Source: Halothermothrix sp.
GTDB lineage: Bacteria; Bacillota; Halanaerobiia; DY22613
Assembly: GCA_016841825.1 (NCBI GenBank)
Contig: JAENYK010000017.1
Location: 1 to 64,000 of the forward strand
DNA: 64,000 nt
Direction: 5' to 3'
Shown: positions 53,930-64,000 of the stretch, one piece after another
Layout of the letters: every line of letters starts with the position of its first letter
How positions within the stretch are numbered: position 1 is the first letter of the stretch
Translations under genes and position numbers: made by a program
Notes under the pieces: model-generated
What the model was told of the DNA's origin: nothing
Databases searched by the model: none
Seen by the model: only the letters and a program-made list of their open reading frames with translations

Positions 53930-54830
53930 TAAACCTAACTATGGTGGGCAAGCGGTTATAGAAGGTGTAATGATGCGTGGAAAAGAGTGGCAGGCTATTG
54001 CTTGTCGAAAACCTGATGGTGAAATTGTGGTTAAGACTGAAAAACCTAAATCTATTACTAGAAAATTTCCATTTCTCAAATGGCCATTTTTAAGAGGAGT
54101 TGTGAGTCTGATTGAATCTCTAATTGTCGGCATGCAGGCGATTACCTGGTCTGCAAATCAGGCTTTGGGTGAAGAGGAGGAAGAACAACTTTCTATTTGG
54201 GAGATGCTCTTTTCAATTGTACTTGCTTTTGGCATGGCTATATTACTGTTTGTTGTTTTGCCGGCGGGAGTTGTTAAACTGGTTGAGGATTTTGTGCGGA
54301 GTAATCTGATTTTAAATCTGATTGAAGGTTTGGTCAAAGCCTCAGCATTTATCGGTTATATATTAGTTATCTCTTTGATGAAAGATATTAGACGAATTTT
54401 TGAATATCATGGTGCAGAGCATGTGACTATCCATACTTATGAGAATGGAGAGGAACTAACTGTCCAGAATGCTCGTAAATATAGTCCTTTACACCCTCGC
54501 TGTGGTACAAACTTTTTATTTATTGTCATTATCATTAGTATCATCTTTTTCTCCTTTTTTGGACGTCCTCCGTTTTTACAACGGGTCTTATATCATCTGG
54601 CCCTATTGCCAATTATTGCGGGAACAGCTTATGAAGTTTTGAAAAAAGCTGGTGCGGAGAAGGTTAATCCGATTATTTATATCGTTGCCCGACCCGGTAT
54701 CTGGTTACAAAAACTGACCACTCGTGTTCCATCAGATGATGAGGTTGAAGTTGCTATTGCTTCTCTGGAGGCTGTATTAGAGAAAGAGAAGACTGAATCT
54801 AATGTCAAAAGTATAACCAGTATTCAGTAG
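53922..54830 (+). CDS. DUF1385 (YqhQ-like) membrane protein
   Basis: Protein of 302 residues whose N-terminus [14 protein letters not shown] is the family mark. Five or so hydrophobic segments lie between 85 and 245. The [17 protein letters not shown] segment (near 160) is conserved. Its function is unknown. Members often sit next to prfA in Clostridia and Halanaerobiales. GGGGGAG precedes the ATG at 53922; the longer frame from 53853 overlaps tdk without a ribosome binding site. Confidence 0.9.
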   Translation: MADKPNYGGQAVIEGVMMRGKEWQAIACRKPDGEIVVKTEKPKSITRKFPFLKWPFLRGVVSLIESLIVGMQAITWSANQALGEEEEEQLSIWEMLFSIVLAFGMAILLFVVLPAGVVKLVEDFVRSNLILNLIEGLVKASAFIGYILVISLMKDIRRIFEYHGAEHVTIHTYENGEELTVQNARKYSPLHPRCGTNFLFIVIIISIIFFSFFGRPPFLQRVLYHLALLPIIAGTAYEVLKKAGAEKVNPIIYIVARPGIWLQKLTTRVPSDDEVEVAIASLEAVLEKEKTESNVKSITSIQ

Positions 54831-54905
54831 GTTATCATTTATCATCGAAAGTGATTGACCGCGGTGTACCGCGTTTTTGGAAATATAAAGGAGGTTATCT
54901 TGGGT

Positions 54906-55982
54906 ATGAGTACTTTGCTTGAAAAGCTGGAGATAATAGCAAAAAAATATGATGAACTGGGCCAACGTATGGCCGACCCATCTATTCATAATGATCCTAA
55001 AGAATTTCAGCGAATCGCTCGTGAACACGCCTCAATCAGAGAGGTTGTGGAGAAATATTATCAGTATCGTGATACTTTGAATGGAATCGAAGAAGCCAAA
55101 AATGTTTTAGCCAATCAGGATGATCCTGAGATGAAAGAGCTGGCTCAGATGGAGTTAAGTGAGTTAGAACCATTGAAAGGCGAACTGGAAGAATTATTTC
55201 CAATTCTTCTCTTGCCAAAAGATCCCAATGATGAGAAGAATGTTGTTGTTGAGATCAGGGCAGGAGCTGGTGGAGATGAGGCTGCACTTTTTGCAGCTGA
55301 TCTTTTTAGAATGTATTCTCGCTATGCAGAAGATAAAGGTTGGAAGTCTGAGATGATGAGTGTAAATGAATCTGGAATAGGTGGATTTAAAGAGGTTATT
55401 TTCATTATCGAAGGTACAGGAGCCTATAGTCGTCTCAAATATGAGAGTGGTGTTCATCGGGTACAGCGGGTTCCGGCAACCGAATCTAGTGGAAGAATTC
55501 ATACTTCAACTGCGACTGTGGCTGTATTGGCGGAGGCAGAAGATGTGGATATAGAGATTGACCCTAAAGATTTAAGAATTGACACTTACCGTTCCAGCGG
55601 TTCTGGTGGACAGCATGTTAATACTACTGACTCAGCTGTACGGATAACCCATCTTCCTACAGGTATAGTTGTTTCTTGCCAGGATGAGAAGTCTCAGCAT
55701 AAGAATCGGGATAAAGCGATGAGAGTATTGCGAGCCAAGATGTTGGAGATGGCTCAGGCTGAGGCACAGGCGGAGATGGATGCCGCCAGGAAGAGCCAGG
55801 TGGGTACAGGTGACCGTAGTGAACGGATTAGAACTTACAACTTCCCTCAGGGCAGGGTCAGTGATCATAGAATAAATATGACAGTACACCAGTTAGAGCA
55901 GGTGCTAGATGGTAGTTTGGATCAGTTTATCGATGCGCTGATCACCTATGATCAGGCAGAAAGATTAAAGAGGGTGCAGTAA
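54906..55982 (+). CDS. prfA: Peptide chain release factor 1
   Basis: Recognises UAA and UAG and releases the peptide. 358 residues from the ATG at 54906. The PAT tripeptide that reads the stop codon (190-192) and the catalytic GGQ (234-236) are both visible. AAAGGAGG lies 10 bases upstream. The frame also opens 17 codons earlier, without support. prmC, whose product methylates the GGQ glutamine, starts one base after the stop. Confidence 0.97.
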   Translation: MSTLLEKLEIIAKKYDELGQRMADPSIHNDPKEFQRIAREHASIREVVEKYYQYRDTLNGIEEAKNVLANQDDPEMKELAQMELSELEPLKGELEELFPILLLPKDPNDEKNVVVEIRAGAGGDEAALFAADLFRMYSRYAEDKGWKSEMMSVNESGIGGFKEVIFIIEGTGAYSRLKYESGVHRVQRVPATESSGRIHTSTATVAVLAEAEDVDIEIDPKDLRIDTYRSSGSGGQHVNTTDSAVRITHLPTGIVVSCQDEKSQHKNRDKAMRVLRAKMLEMAQAEAQAEMDAARKSQVGTGDRSERIRTYNFPQGRVSDHRINMTVHQLEQVLDGSLDQFIDALITYDQAERLKRVQ

Positions 55983-55983
55983 A

Positions 55984-56847
55984 TTGAGCAATCGATTAAC
56001 AATTAAAGAGATATTGGAGCGGACAACTGAACATTTTGTCAGATATCAGATTCCCAATCCCAGATTAGATGCTGAGGTATTGTTGGCGGATCTTTTGGAT
56101 CTGGAGCGAATTCAACTATATGTCAGATTTGATCAACCTTTGATTAAAGAAGAGGTTGACCAATACAGGGAGAGAGTTGTTATGCGCTCGAAAAAAGTTC
56201 CTGTGCAGTATATAATTGGGCATCAGGAATTTATGTCTCTAAATTTTAAAGTTAATCGGAATGTTTTAATTCCACGTCCAGAGACCGAGCATCTGGTAGA
56301 GGCGGTCAAAGATTTTGTTGAATTGACCGACCGGGAGGCTCCTGTTCTGATTGATATTGGAACAGGCAGTGGTGCTATAGCAGTCTCCCTGGCCTATTAT
56401 CTACCCCAGGTCAAGGTGATTGCGGTAGATATTTCTCCTGAAGCTCTGAAAGTTGCCCAGGAGAATGCCGAACTACACCAGGTTCAGGAGCGCATCAAAT
56501 TCGCTGTTGGTTCTTTTTTAGAGCCGATTAAAAAGGCTGGGCTTACAGTGGATGGAATAGTTTCGAATCCACCCTATATTAGTCAACAGGAATTGAAGGT
56601 ACTGCAGCCAGAGGTTCGCTATGAACCTCGACTGGCCCTGGATGGTGGAACTGATGGGCTTTCAGCATACCGTCAGATTATTCAGCAGATCGATGTTTTA
56701 AAACCACAGGGATTTTTGGCCTTTGAAATAGGGGCAACTCAAGGAGAACAGGTAGCCGCCTTAATGAAGAAAGATTTTGAGCAAATTAGAATTCTTCCCG
56801 ATCTGGCAGGTATTGATCGAGTAGTTTTCGGAGTCAAGGCCGTGTGA
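55984..56847 (+). CDS. prmC: Release factor glutamine methyltransferase
   Basis: SAM-dependent methylation of the GGQ glutamine of release factors. 287 residues. SAM-binding DIGTGSGAIAV (near 124-134) and the catalytic NPPY at 195-198 are visible, after an N-terminal helical bundle. A TTG start is used (AGAGGGTG 6 bases upstream). It is directly downstream of its substrate gene prfA. Confidence 0.96.
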   Translation: MSNRLTIKEILERTTEHFVRYQIPNPRLDAEVLLADLLDLERIQLYVRFDQPLIKEEVDQYRERVVMRSKKVPVQYIIGHQEFMSLNFKVNRNVLIPRPETEHLVEAVKDFVELTDREAPVLIDIGTGSGAIAVSLAYYLPQVKVIAVDISPEALKVAQENAELHQVQERIKFAVGSFLEPIKKAGLTVDGIVSNPPYISQQELKVLQPEVRYEPRLALDGGTDGLSAYRQIIQQIDVLKPQGFLAFEIGATQGEQVAALMKKDFEQIRILPDLAGIDRVVFGVKAV

Positions 56848-56864
56848 ACCAGGAGCACGGATGA

Positions 56865-56897
56865 AGCAGGGCGGTTATAGCCATTCCCTGCTTTTTT
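56865..56897 (+). terminator. Terminator after prmC
   Basis: AGCAGGG (56865-56871) and CCCTGCT (56886-56892) form the outer stem, with a smaller GG/CC pairing inside, then TTTTTT. It lies 18 bases after the prmC stop. Confidence 0.88.
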
Positions 56898-57081
56898 CAC
56901 GTTTATTTTGGAGTATAAAAATGGATATAGTTTTTACTAATCTGTTGACTATCCTCTAACAGAGTCTTTAAGCAAAAGATGATTAAGGGAGAGCTTTTTT
57001 GAGAAAGATAAAAGAATAAAGTCGTTTTAACGATATTGACATTATTTAGAACCAGTGTCAGGAGAAAGGAGGGATTTGGTA

Positions 57082-57447
57082 GTGGCGAAAATTGAGGAGA
57101 TAACAGATATGGAAGAACTAGATCAACTCTTTCACAATTCCGGCAACAGGCCAGTTTTTATTTTTAAACATAGTGAGATATGTCCAGTTAGTATTAAAGC
57201 TTTGAATGAATATCGAAGTTTTGTGGAGGAAGGGAAGGATGATTATACTTATGCGTTAATTATGATTAGAGATCACCGAAATCTTTCCGATGAAGTGGTT
57301 AAACGTACAGGGATTAGTCATGAATCACCCCAGGCTCTCCTGGTCATTAATAGTCAAGCGGTCTGGGATGATTCTCATTATGAGATTACACAAGATAAGT
57401 TAAAACAAGTGGTGATGATGTATGCAGACAAAGCTTTTGCAGATTAA
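57082..57447 (+). CDS. YtxJ/BrxC-like thioredoxin-fold protein
   Basis: Protein of 121 residues from the GTG at 57082, which has AAAGGAGGG 8 bases upstream. Thioredoxin-like fold with a single conserved active-site cysteine in SEICPVS (near 42), the family's TCPIS position. The family comprises bacillithiol-linked monothiol bacilliredoxins in Bacillus; whether this organism makes bacillithiol is unknown. A cis-Pro (HESPQALL) is present. It overlaps the next gene by 26 bases. Confidence 0.78.
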   Translation: MAKIEEITDMEELDQLFHNSGNRPVFIFKHSEICPVSIKALNEYRSFVEEGKDDYTYALIMIRDHRNLSDEVVKRTGISHESPQALLVINSQAVWDDSHYEITQDKLKQVVMMYADKAFAD

Positions 57448-58495
57448 ACCAAATGAATCAAGATTGAGTGAGAACTCGGATATTCGAAAAGCAGGTCAGA
57501 TTATTCGCGATGGTGGTCTGGTCGCTTTTCCTACCGAGACAGTTTATGGTCTGGGGGCTAACGGTTTAGACCCCCAGGCCGTTAAAAAAATTTATCAGGC
57601 TAAAGGGCGTCCGTCAGATAATCCTTTGATTCTGCATATAGCTGATCGTTCTCAATTGGAACAGCTGGTTTGCTGTGTATCTTGTAAGGTGAATAAACTG
57701 ATCCAGTTCTTCTGGCCTGGCCCGTTAACTCTGGTTTTGAAAAAGAAACAACACATACCAGATGCAGTAACAGGGGGATTAGATACAGTTGCGGTACGAA
57801 TGCCTTCTCATCCTGTAGCTCTGGCGTTAATCGAAGCGGCTGGAGTTCCGATAGCTGCTCCCAGTGCTAATCGTTCTGGTCGCCCCAGTCCTACTCTGGT
57901 TGAACATGTCATCCATGATCTACAGGGTAAAGTTGAGATGATTATTGATGGAGGCCCATGTGAGAAAGGTATCGAGTCAACTGTCTTAGATATGACTGCT
58001 GATGAGCCCATTTTGTTACGACCGGGCGGTGTATCAGTGGAAGATTTGAAGCGGGTTTTAGGGATGATCAGATTAGATATTGGAGTCGATGATCATGGAG
58101 AAAGGAATTTAGTAGGGGTAACCCCCCGGAGTCCTGGAATGAAATACAAACACTATTCTCCAGATGCTGAGCTGCTCATCATTGAAGGGGAAAGTGAACA
58201 GGTTAGGGAGAAAATATTAGAAATATATCTGGATTCTACACAATCCCCAGGGATTTTAGCTACTCAGGAGATGGTAGATAGCCTTCGAGGCAAAATAAAT
58301 TCTAGAGTGGTCAAAGTATTAGGTAAAAGGAAAGATCCCGATGAGATGGCGGCAAGATTATTCAAATTACTCCGGGAATTTGATGAAGAGAAGGTAAGGT
58401 TGGTTCTGGTAGAAGGATTACCTTTAAATGGGGTAGGTTTAGCTGTAATGAACAGATTGAGAAAAGCTGCTGGATATCGGATTATTCAGGTGTAG
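57422..58495 (+). CDS. ywlC: L-threonylcarbamoyladenylate synthase (Sua5/YwlC type)
   Basis: Makes threonylcarbamoyl-AMP from threonine, bicarbonate and ATP for t6A modification of ANN-decoding tRNAs. 357 residues with an N-terminal YrdC domain (about 15-200; PTETVYGLGANGLD near 37, KGRPSDNPLILHI near 64, PSANRSGRPSPT near 145) and a C-terminal Sua5 domain from about 230. It overlaps the YtxJ-like gene at the start. Confidence 0.92.
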   Translation: MQTKLLQIKPNESRLSENSDIRKAGQIIRDGGLVAFPTETVYGLGANGLDPQAVKKIYQAKGRPSDNPLILHIADRSQLEQLVCCVSCKVNKLIQFFWPGPLTLVLKKKQHIPDAVTGGLDTVAVRMPSHPVALALIEAAGVPIAAPSANRSGRPSPTLVEHVIHDLQGKVEMIIDGGPCEKGIESTVLDMTADEPILLRPGGVSVEDLKRVLGMIRLDIGVDDHGERNLVGVTPRSPGMKYKHYSPDAELLIIEGESEQVREKILEIYLDSTQSPGILATQEMVDSLRGKINSRVVKVLGKRKDPDEMAARLFKLLREFDEEKVRLVLVEGLPLNGVGLAVMNRLRKAAGYRIIQV

Positions 58496-58573
58496 GATTA
58501 CCGAAGAGTGGATTTTACGATAACTTCGTGTGCAGAGGAGATTGAACATAGTTTTTTGGGGGAGGGATATTGG

Positions 58574-59122
58574 ATGGAAGCAGATCTGGGAGTTTTATCG
58601 GTCTTTTTAATGGCTATTGCTTTGGGAATGGATGCTTTTTCTATGTCTATTGGAGTAGGTCTTCAGGGAATTAGTACAGTCCAGACTGGTCAATTGAGTT
58701 TTATTGTGGGTGTGTTACATATAATCCTGCCGTTATTGGGGATTTATCTGGGACAGATATTAGGTGCTTTCGCCGGAAGTATTGCTACATATTTCGGAGC
58801 TGCAGTGTTGATCATTCTGGGAGCTAAGATGATTTATGAAGAATTTAAAGATGAAGAAGAAGAGATTACGTTAAAGGCGGGTTGGCAATTTATTGTTCTA
58901 CCTGTTAGTGTGAGTCTGGATTCTTTGAGTATTGGATTTAGTTTAGGTACCTTTGGTATTCAAAAATTATTTTTTGTAACCGGAGTATTTGGTCTGGTGG
59001 CAGCAGCAATGACAGCTGCCGGAGTAGCACTTGGTTTAAAAATAGGTCATGCCATTGAAAAAACCAGTATTCTGGGAGGAACTATTCTGATGATCATAGG
59101 TGTGAAAATGTTGTTCTTCTAG
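58574..59122 (+). CDS. mntP: Manganese efflux protein MntP
   Basis: Six-helix membrane protein of 182 residues that exports Mn2+. The paired conserved aspartates are visible: GMDAFSMSIGVGL (near 22) and SLDSLSIGFSLGTFG (near 115). GGGAGG lies 10 bases before the ATG at 58574. It follows the Sua5 gene as mntP (ywlB) and ywlC are near each other in B. subtilis. No yybP-ykoY manganese riboswitch is seen in the short gap. Confidence 0.92.
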   Translation: MEADLGVLSVFLMAIALGMDAFSMSIGVGLQGISTVQTGQLSFIVGVLHIILPLLGIYLGQILGAFAGSIATYFGAAVLIILGAKMIYEEFKDEEEEITLKAGWQFIVLPVSVSLDSLSIGFSLGTFGIQKLFFVTGVFGLVAAAMTAAGVALGLKIGHAIEKTSILGGTILMIIGVKMLFF

Positions 59123-59138
59123 GAAGGGGTGATTAGGC

Positions 59139-59618
59139 TTGGTGAAGAATATTTTATTTGTTTGTACTGGTAATACTTGTCGGAGTAGTATGGCTGAGTA
59201 TTTATTTAGACATTTGGTTGAAGAGATGGGGCGGGATAGCGAATTTTTTATACGTTCAGCGGGAGTTGCTGCTTTAGAGACAGATACTGCAGCTGAGCAA
59301 GCTATTCAGGTAATGGGCAGTCGAGGGATAAAAGCTATTGAAGAACATCAGGCTACACCGATTAATTCTGAACTGATAGAATATGCAGATCTTATTCTGA
59401 CCATGACCCGAAATCATAAAGAGCGTCTTTTGAACATTTATCCGGAAGCCAAGACGAAAATTTATACTTTGAAAGAATATACTATCCTGGAGAATGAAAA
59501 ACAAGATACTACATTCAACTATGATATTGATGATCCATATGGTCAACCTGTTGAGGTTTATCAACAATGTGCTGCTGAACTGGAGATATATTTAAAGAGA
59601 CTTTTGACAAAGATATAG
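59139..59618 (+). CDS. ywlE: Low-molecular-weight protein phosphatase, YwlE type
   Basis: Phosphatase of 159 residues with the active-site loop CTGNTCRSS (9-17) and the general-acid aspartate in DIDDPYGQP (near 130). The Thr in CTGNTC, instead of Ile/Leu as in tyrosine phosphatases, is the mark of arginine-specific YwlE enzymes. It would reverse McsB arginine phosphorylation; mcsB is not in the window. TTG at 59139 (GGGGTGA 6 bases upstream) and GTG at 59142 are both possible starts. Confidence 0.9.
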   Translation: MVKNILFVCTGNTCRSSMAEYLFRHLVEEMGRDSEFFIRSAGVAALETDTAAEQAIQVMGSRGIKAIEEHQATPINSELIEYADLILTMTRNHKERLLNIYPEAKTKIYTLKEYTILENEKQDTTFNYDIDDPYGQPVEVYQQCAAELEIYLKRLLTKI

Positions 59619-59697
59619 GAAATATGTCCTTTCTTCCTATAGGTCTAGAGGAATTTTGTTTGCTAATCACGAATAATATGCTGAGGAGGAACGTTTT

Positions 59698-60144
59698 ATG
59701 AAAGTTGCAATTGGGTCTGACCATGGAGGTTTTACATTGAAGGAAGAGATTAAACTATTATTAGCAGCAGCGGATATAGAATATCAGGATTTTGGGACAC
59801 ATTCGGATGATTCAGTTGATTATCCTGATTTTGCACGACCTGTTTCTGAAGCAGTGGCTAAAGGTGAGTATGATAGGGGGATCTTGATCTGTGGAACAGG
59901 AATTGGTATGTCTATTACCGCCAATAAAGTTCCCGGAATTAGAGCATCTCTGTGTCATGATTGCTTTTCTGCTAAAGCTACCCGTGAACATAACGATGCT
60001 AATATACTCTGTATGGGTGAGCGTGTAGTGGGAAGAGGACTGGCCCTGGAGATTACTAGACTTTGGCTGTCTACCGAATTTTTAGGTGGAAGACATCAAC
60101 GTCGTTTAGATAAAATCACAGCTTTAGAAGGAGGCCAACAATAA
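59698..60144 (+). CDS. rpiB: Ribose-5-phosphate isomerase B
   Basis: Interconverts ribose-5-phosphate and ribulose-5-phosphate. 148 residues. Asp-His phosphate site GSDHGGFTLKEEI at the start, the catalytic Cys in ILICGTGIGMSI (near 65) and the His in ATREHNDANIL (near 98) are visible. GAGGAGG is upstream of the ATG. The sequence runs directly into upp with no gap. Confidence 0.95.
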   Translation: MKVAIGSDHGGFTLKEEIKLLLAAADIEYQDFGTHSDDSVDYPDFARPVSEAVAKGEYDRGILICGTGIGMSITANKVPGIRASLCHDCFSAKATREHNDANILCMGERVVGRGLALEITRLWLSTEFLGGRHQRRLDKITALEGGQQ

Positions 60145-61222
<1,078 letters not shown>

Positions 61223-61305
61223 CAGTCTGATTTGATTGACTTTCTGTTCTGGACGAGGTAGAATCATGTTGGACATATTTTGTCCTTAGAAAGGATGACT
61301 TGAAG

Positions 61306-62367
61306 ATGCAAAATGCCCTGTTTGCGTTTATAATTGCGTTATTAGTATCATATGTGTTGACACCATTGATTAGGAATTTATGTATCATCACTGGGGCGGT
61401 AGCTCAACCTGGTGAGAGAAGGGTTCATATTAAGCCAATCCCAAGTTTGGGTGGTATTGCGATTTATTTAGGATTTATGATGGCTGTCTTGACGACTGTT
61501 GCTGACCTGGGTTCTAACCGTTCATTGATTGGAGCTTTGGTTGGTGGTACGTTTATTTTAATTTTGGGAATTGTGGATGACTTAATAGAGTTACGTCCCC
61601 GAACTAAGTTATTGGGACAGTTTTTAGCTGCAGGTATTCTGATATCTTTTGGAGTTCAGATAGAGTTTATTACCAATCCTTTTGGTGGAATGATCTATCT
61701 TGGACTCTGGGGAATTCCTGTAACTCTGATCTGGATTGTAGCCATTGTTAATGCGGTTAATTTAATTGATGGTCTTGATGGACTGGCTGCAGGTGTATCT
61801 ACCATAGCTGCGTTTACCCTGCTTTTTGTGGCCATTCAGGAAGGTGATTTTTTAATTGTTTTGATGACAGCAGCTTTGGCAGGGGGATCTTTAGGTTTTT
61901 TACGTTATAATTTTAACCCTGCCAAGATCTTTATGGGTGACACGGGGGCTATGTTTTTGGGATTCATGTTAGCTACTGTGTCCACAGCTGGGGCATTAAA
62001 GAGTGCTACAGCGGCAACTATATTAGTTCCTATTATTGCATTAGGAGTACCGATTTTTGATACTATCTTTGCTATTCTGCGTCGAAGCATAGCCGGTAAA
62101 CCTGTTTCTGAAGGTGATCAGGGTCATCTGCATCACCGTTTATTACAAATAGGTTTAACCCATCGTCAGGCGGTTCTGGTGGTTTATTTAATCAGTATCT
62201 GTCTGGGTTTGACCGCGATCGCCATTAATGGAGCTTCAACTGCTCAGGCGATTATTATTGGTGTATTGACCTTTGGCGGAGTTATCTGGGGTGCTATAAA
62301 GTTAGGTATTTTTGCTATCGAATTTGCTCCAGACAAAAGTAAAGTTAGAAGTGAGGTAAAATATTAA
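61306..62367 (+). CDS. Undecaprenyl-phosphate sugar-1-phosphate transferase (TagO/WecA-like)
   Basis: Polytopic membrane protein of 353 residues of the MraY/WecA/TagO family. It transfers a sugar-1-phosphate (usually GlcNAc-1-P) from UDP-sugar to undecaprenyl phosphate to start teichoic acid or other surface polymer synthesis. Visible are GIVDDLIELRP (near 88, the Mg-binding Asp pair), NLIDGLDGLAAGV (near 150), FMGDTGAMFLGF (near 210) and the HLHHRLLQIGLT loop (near 270). AAGGATGA precedes the ATG at 61306. The last three residues of the transmembrane core are followed by a short charged tail. Confidence 0.92.
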   Translation: MQNALFAFIIALLVSYVLTPLIRNLCIITGAVAQPGERRVHIKPIPSLGGIAIYLGFMMAVLTTVADLGSNRSLIGALVGGTFILILGIVDDLIELRPRTKLLGQFLAAGILISFGVQIEFITNPFGGMIYLGLWGIPVTLIWIVAIVNAVNLIDGLDGLAAGVSTIAAFTLLFVAIQEGDFLIVLMTAALAGGSLGFLRYNFNPAKIFMGDTGAMFLGFMLATVSTAGALKSATAATILVPIIALGVPIFDTIFAILRRSIAGKPVSEGDQGHLHHRLLQIGLTHRQAVLVVYLISICLGLTAIAINGASTAQAIIIGVLTFGGVIWGAIKLGIFAIEFAPDKSKVRSEVKY

Positions 62368-62392
62368 TTTACAGATGGATCAGTTTAAAAAG

Positions 62393-62434
62393 AAGGCTGC
62401 TTAGGAATAAATATTCCAGAGCAGCTTGTTTTCT
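62393..62434 (+). terminator. Terminator after the TagO-like gene
   Basis: AAGGCTGCT (62393-62401) pairs with AGCAGCTT (62420-62427, one bulge), with an inner GGAATA/TATTCC stem, then TGTTTTCTTT. The 320-base gap 62368-62687 beyond it is AT-rich. I see no ORF or clear promoter in it. Confidence 0.75.
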
Positions 62435-62687
62435 TTATATAAGTATTTTTTCTAACAAGCGTAAAAAATATCTCTTGATAAAATAAAATCTCTTAAATTT
62501 CAATTATTATTTAGAAAAAATATTATATTGGGAAGGAAAAATGTAATTTATGAGGAAATAGTATATAACTAAGGTAGCTAGTTATATGTATCCAAATAAT
62601 TGCTAAATATGATAATATAAAAATCCTGTAAGCATCAAAACTACAAAGTGTGTTCTAATAATATACTGTTGAGGGGGGCCAGTCAAG

Positions 62688-63824
62688 GTGAATAATATAA
62701 TTATGGAGAAGTCGCTTCAGGTTTTGTATGAACAAGTAGAAATAGAGATAAAAGATGGAGATTATCAGCAGGCATTATTTGCGTTGGATAATGCGATGGA
62801 GTTTCTTGGAAACAGGCCTGATGAACATCAGATATATGGTAAGATTAAGATATTGTACGCGGAAGTTAATCGATGCCTGGGAAAGTTTTATTCTGCAATT
62901 AAATATGTCAATGAAGCATTGGATTTTTATCGACTGCGGCAAGAATATAAGGAAGTCTTTAGAACCCGGGAGATTATGGGTGATATTTTTTTTCAGTATG
63001 GTAAGTATGTTGAAGCAGTGGAAGAGTGGGAGACAGCATTACAGTTATTATCACTCTTTAATGATGATTCAGAGATTATTAGAGCTAAAGCTCATATATG
63101 TATTAAATTGGGTGAGGTTTTAAATTTCTTATCTGATTATAAGCGGGCCAGATCTAATTATTTCAGAGGCTTGAATTTTAGCCGTTCTGTTAATGACCAG
63201 ATTTTGATAGGACGTTTTCAACTGGGAATTGGTTCAACATATCATCTGGAAAATCGTTTTCAGATTGCGTTAAAAGTGTACTATCAGGCATTAAAATTAG
63301 CTAAACAGAACAATGACAAGTTTTTGATTGGGCGTTTACTCCATAGTTTTGGAGACATCTTTACTAAAACTGGGCAGGTAAAAAAAGCTAAAAAAAATTA
63401 TGAAAAAAGTCTAGAGATTACTGAGAAAGTTAGAGATTTTGCCACTTCTGCTTCAAATCTCAGAGAACTGGGTAGATTGAATATGAAGACTGATTCGGAT
63501 AAGACGTTATATTATTATGAGCGTTCCTTTGACAAATTAATTGAGAATATTTCTACTGATACCAGGGGTGAGTGTGAACGTTTGATGGGCAAGAACTTTT
63601 ATTTAATGGCATTATATTATTTTAAACTTAAGGAATATAAGTTAGGGATGAAAAGTCTGGTCGAAGCGGGAGAGATTTTTCATAAATACAGTATGGAGAA
63701 AGAGAAGAAAAGAGCTCATATTTTACACAATCAGATCACTCACAGGCGAACTAATAGTCAATCTAGTAATCAATCACCTTTTCCCCAGGCAGAAGTATTA
63801 TCTGTGAAGTTAGGAATTGGATAA
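62688..63824 (+). CDS. Tetratricopeptide-repeat protein
   Basis: Protein of 378 residues made of about six to seven TPR-like helix pairs, in the style of Rap/aspartate phosphatase-regulator repeats (for example the YVEAVEEWETALQLL and ARSNYFRGLNFSRS units). It has no signal peptide or other domain and a short disordered tail rich in Ser/Asn/Gln after 355. A protein-protein interaction role is likely; no partner is visible. GTG start with GAGGGGGG about 10 bases upstream. A perfect terminator follows. Confidence 0.78.
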   Translation: MNNIIMEKSLQVLYEQVEIEIKDGDYQQALFALDNAMEFLGNRPDEHQIYGKIKILYAEVNRCLGKFYSAIKYVNEALDFYRLRQEYKEVFRTREIMGDIFFQYGKYVEAVEEWETALQLLSLFNDDSEIIRAKAHICIKLGEVLNFLSDYKRARSNYFRGLNFSRSVNDQILIGRFQLGIGSTYHLENRFQIALKVYYQALKLAKQNNDKFLIGRLLHSFGDIFTKTGQVKKAKKNYEKSLEITEKVRDFATSASNLRELGRLNMKTDSDKTLYYYERSFDKLIENISTDTRGECERLMGKNFYLMALYYFKLKEYKLGMKSLVEAGEIFHKYSMEKEKKRAHILHNQITHRRTNSQSSNQSPFPQAEVLSVKLGIG

Positions 63825-63850
63825 GTTTGAAGAGAGAATAAATTAATCGA

Positions 63851-63887
63851 AGAGTAACCTTTAAAATGAAAGGTTACTCTTTTTTTG
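63851..63887 (+). terminator. Terminator after the TPR gene
   Basis: A perfect 12-bp stem (AGAGTAACCTTT 63851-63862 with AAAGGTTACTCT 63869-63880), 6-base loop, then seven T. The remaining 113 bases of the window contain no gene I can support. Confidence 0.93.
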
Positions 63888-64000
63888 TCTAAAATTTTTC
63901 TTTGAAGCATATTTATGAAAAAATATCAATTTTAAATAATAAATAGTAGAAAGAAATCGAAATTGATATAAGTAAAAGTGTAGGAGAATATAACGTTGAA

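Noticed and set aside
57015-57040. Possible third copy of the palindrome-ended repeat (GTCGTTTTAACGA)
   Set aside because: Only a short palindrome is shared; the core TTATAGGTG and TTCAGTGGAG bases are absent.

Overview
The window looks like a chromosomal segment of an anaerobic, spore-forming, low-GC Bacillota; a Halanaerobiales or Clostridia-type genome is my inference. The signs are a T-box leader, AGGAGG-type ribosome binding sites, a GerB-type germinant permease, a divergent spore-protein-like gene, a lysine-to-butyrate/acetate fermentation cluster, and the Bacillota order rho-rpmE-tdk-prfA-prmC...upp. I saw no rRNA, tRNA, CRISPR array or prophage.

Layout. 1-2480: tail of an Rpn-type nuclease gene, a T-box controlled asparaginyl-tRNA synthetase and an insertion-sequence remnant. 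2479-5454 (minus): an ABC exporter and a split chromate-type transporter pair. 5701-7440: a sigma-54 activator. 7469-10014 (minus): two FtsX/MacB-like permeases without an ATPase. 10591-26112: lysine fermentation, kdd-kamB-kamC-kamD-kamE, a NhaC antiporter, an amidohydrolase, kal, kce, a CoA-transferase pair, thiolase, hbd and crotonase. It is preceded by a near-perfect -24/-12 promoter, and a second, weaker candidate lies before hbd. 26449-29753 (minus): a diguanylate cyclase, an HD phosphohydrolase and a degenerate RtcB-like protein. 29999-39545: flavodoxin-like protein, DUF1934, XapX, pyrG, fbaA, two metallo-beta-lactamase-fold proteins, spore-related genes and a selenoprotein gene that an ordinary ORF caller splits at an in-frame TGA. 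39776-49612: a D-amino-acid transaminase, a PHP phosphatase and a complete histidine operon, hisZGDCBHAF-hisIE. 50012-63824: rho, a LysM/M23 peptidase, two zinc-type L31 genes, tdk, a DUF1385 protein, prfA, prmC, a YtxJ-like gene, a YrdC/Sua5 gene, mntP, ywlE-like, rpiB, upp, a dCMP deaminase, a TagO-like transferase and a TPR protein.

How the genes work together. The lysine block encodes lysine 5,6-aminomutase and its reactivation proteins, the 3,5-diaminohexanoate dehydrogenase, the keto-acid cleavage enzyme, the 3-aminobutyryl-CoA ammonia-lyase, CoA transfer and C4 interconversion. Lysine 2,3-aminomutase (kamA) and the butyryl-CoA dehydrogenase/Etf genes are not in the window. The nearby sigma-54 activator is a plausible regulator of the block.

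The most notable signals are: (1) a HesB/IscA-like selenoprotein at 39258-39545 with TGA codon 34 and a SECIS-like hairpin just downstream; (2) sigma-54 control of lysine fermentation; (3) a roughly 110-bp palindrome-ended repeat present twice, each time right after a stop codon; (4) a degenerate RtcB-like protein; (5) tandem zinc-type L31 genes; (6) a MITE-like element at 26277-26396.
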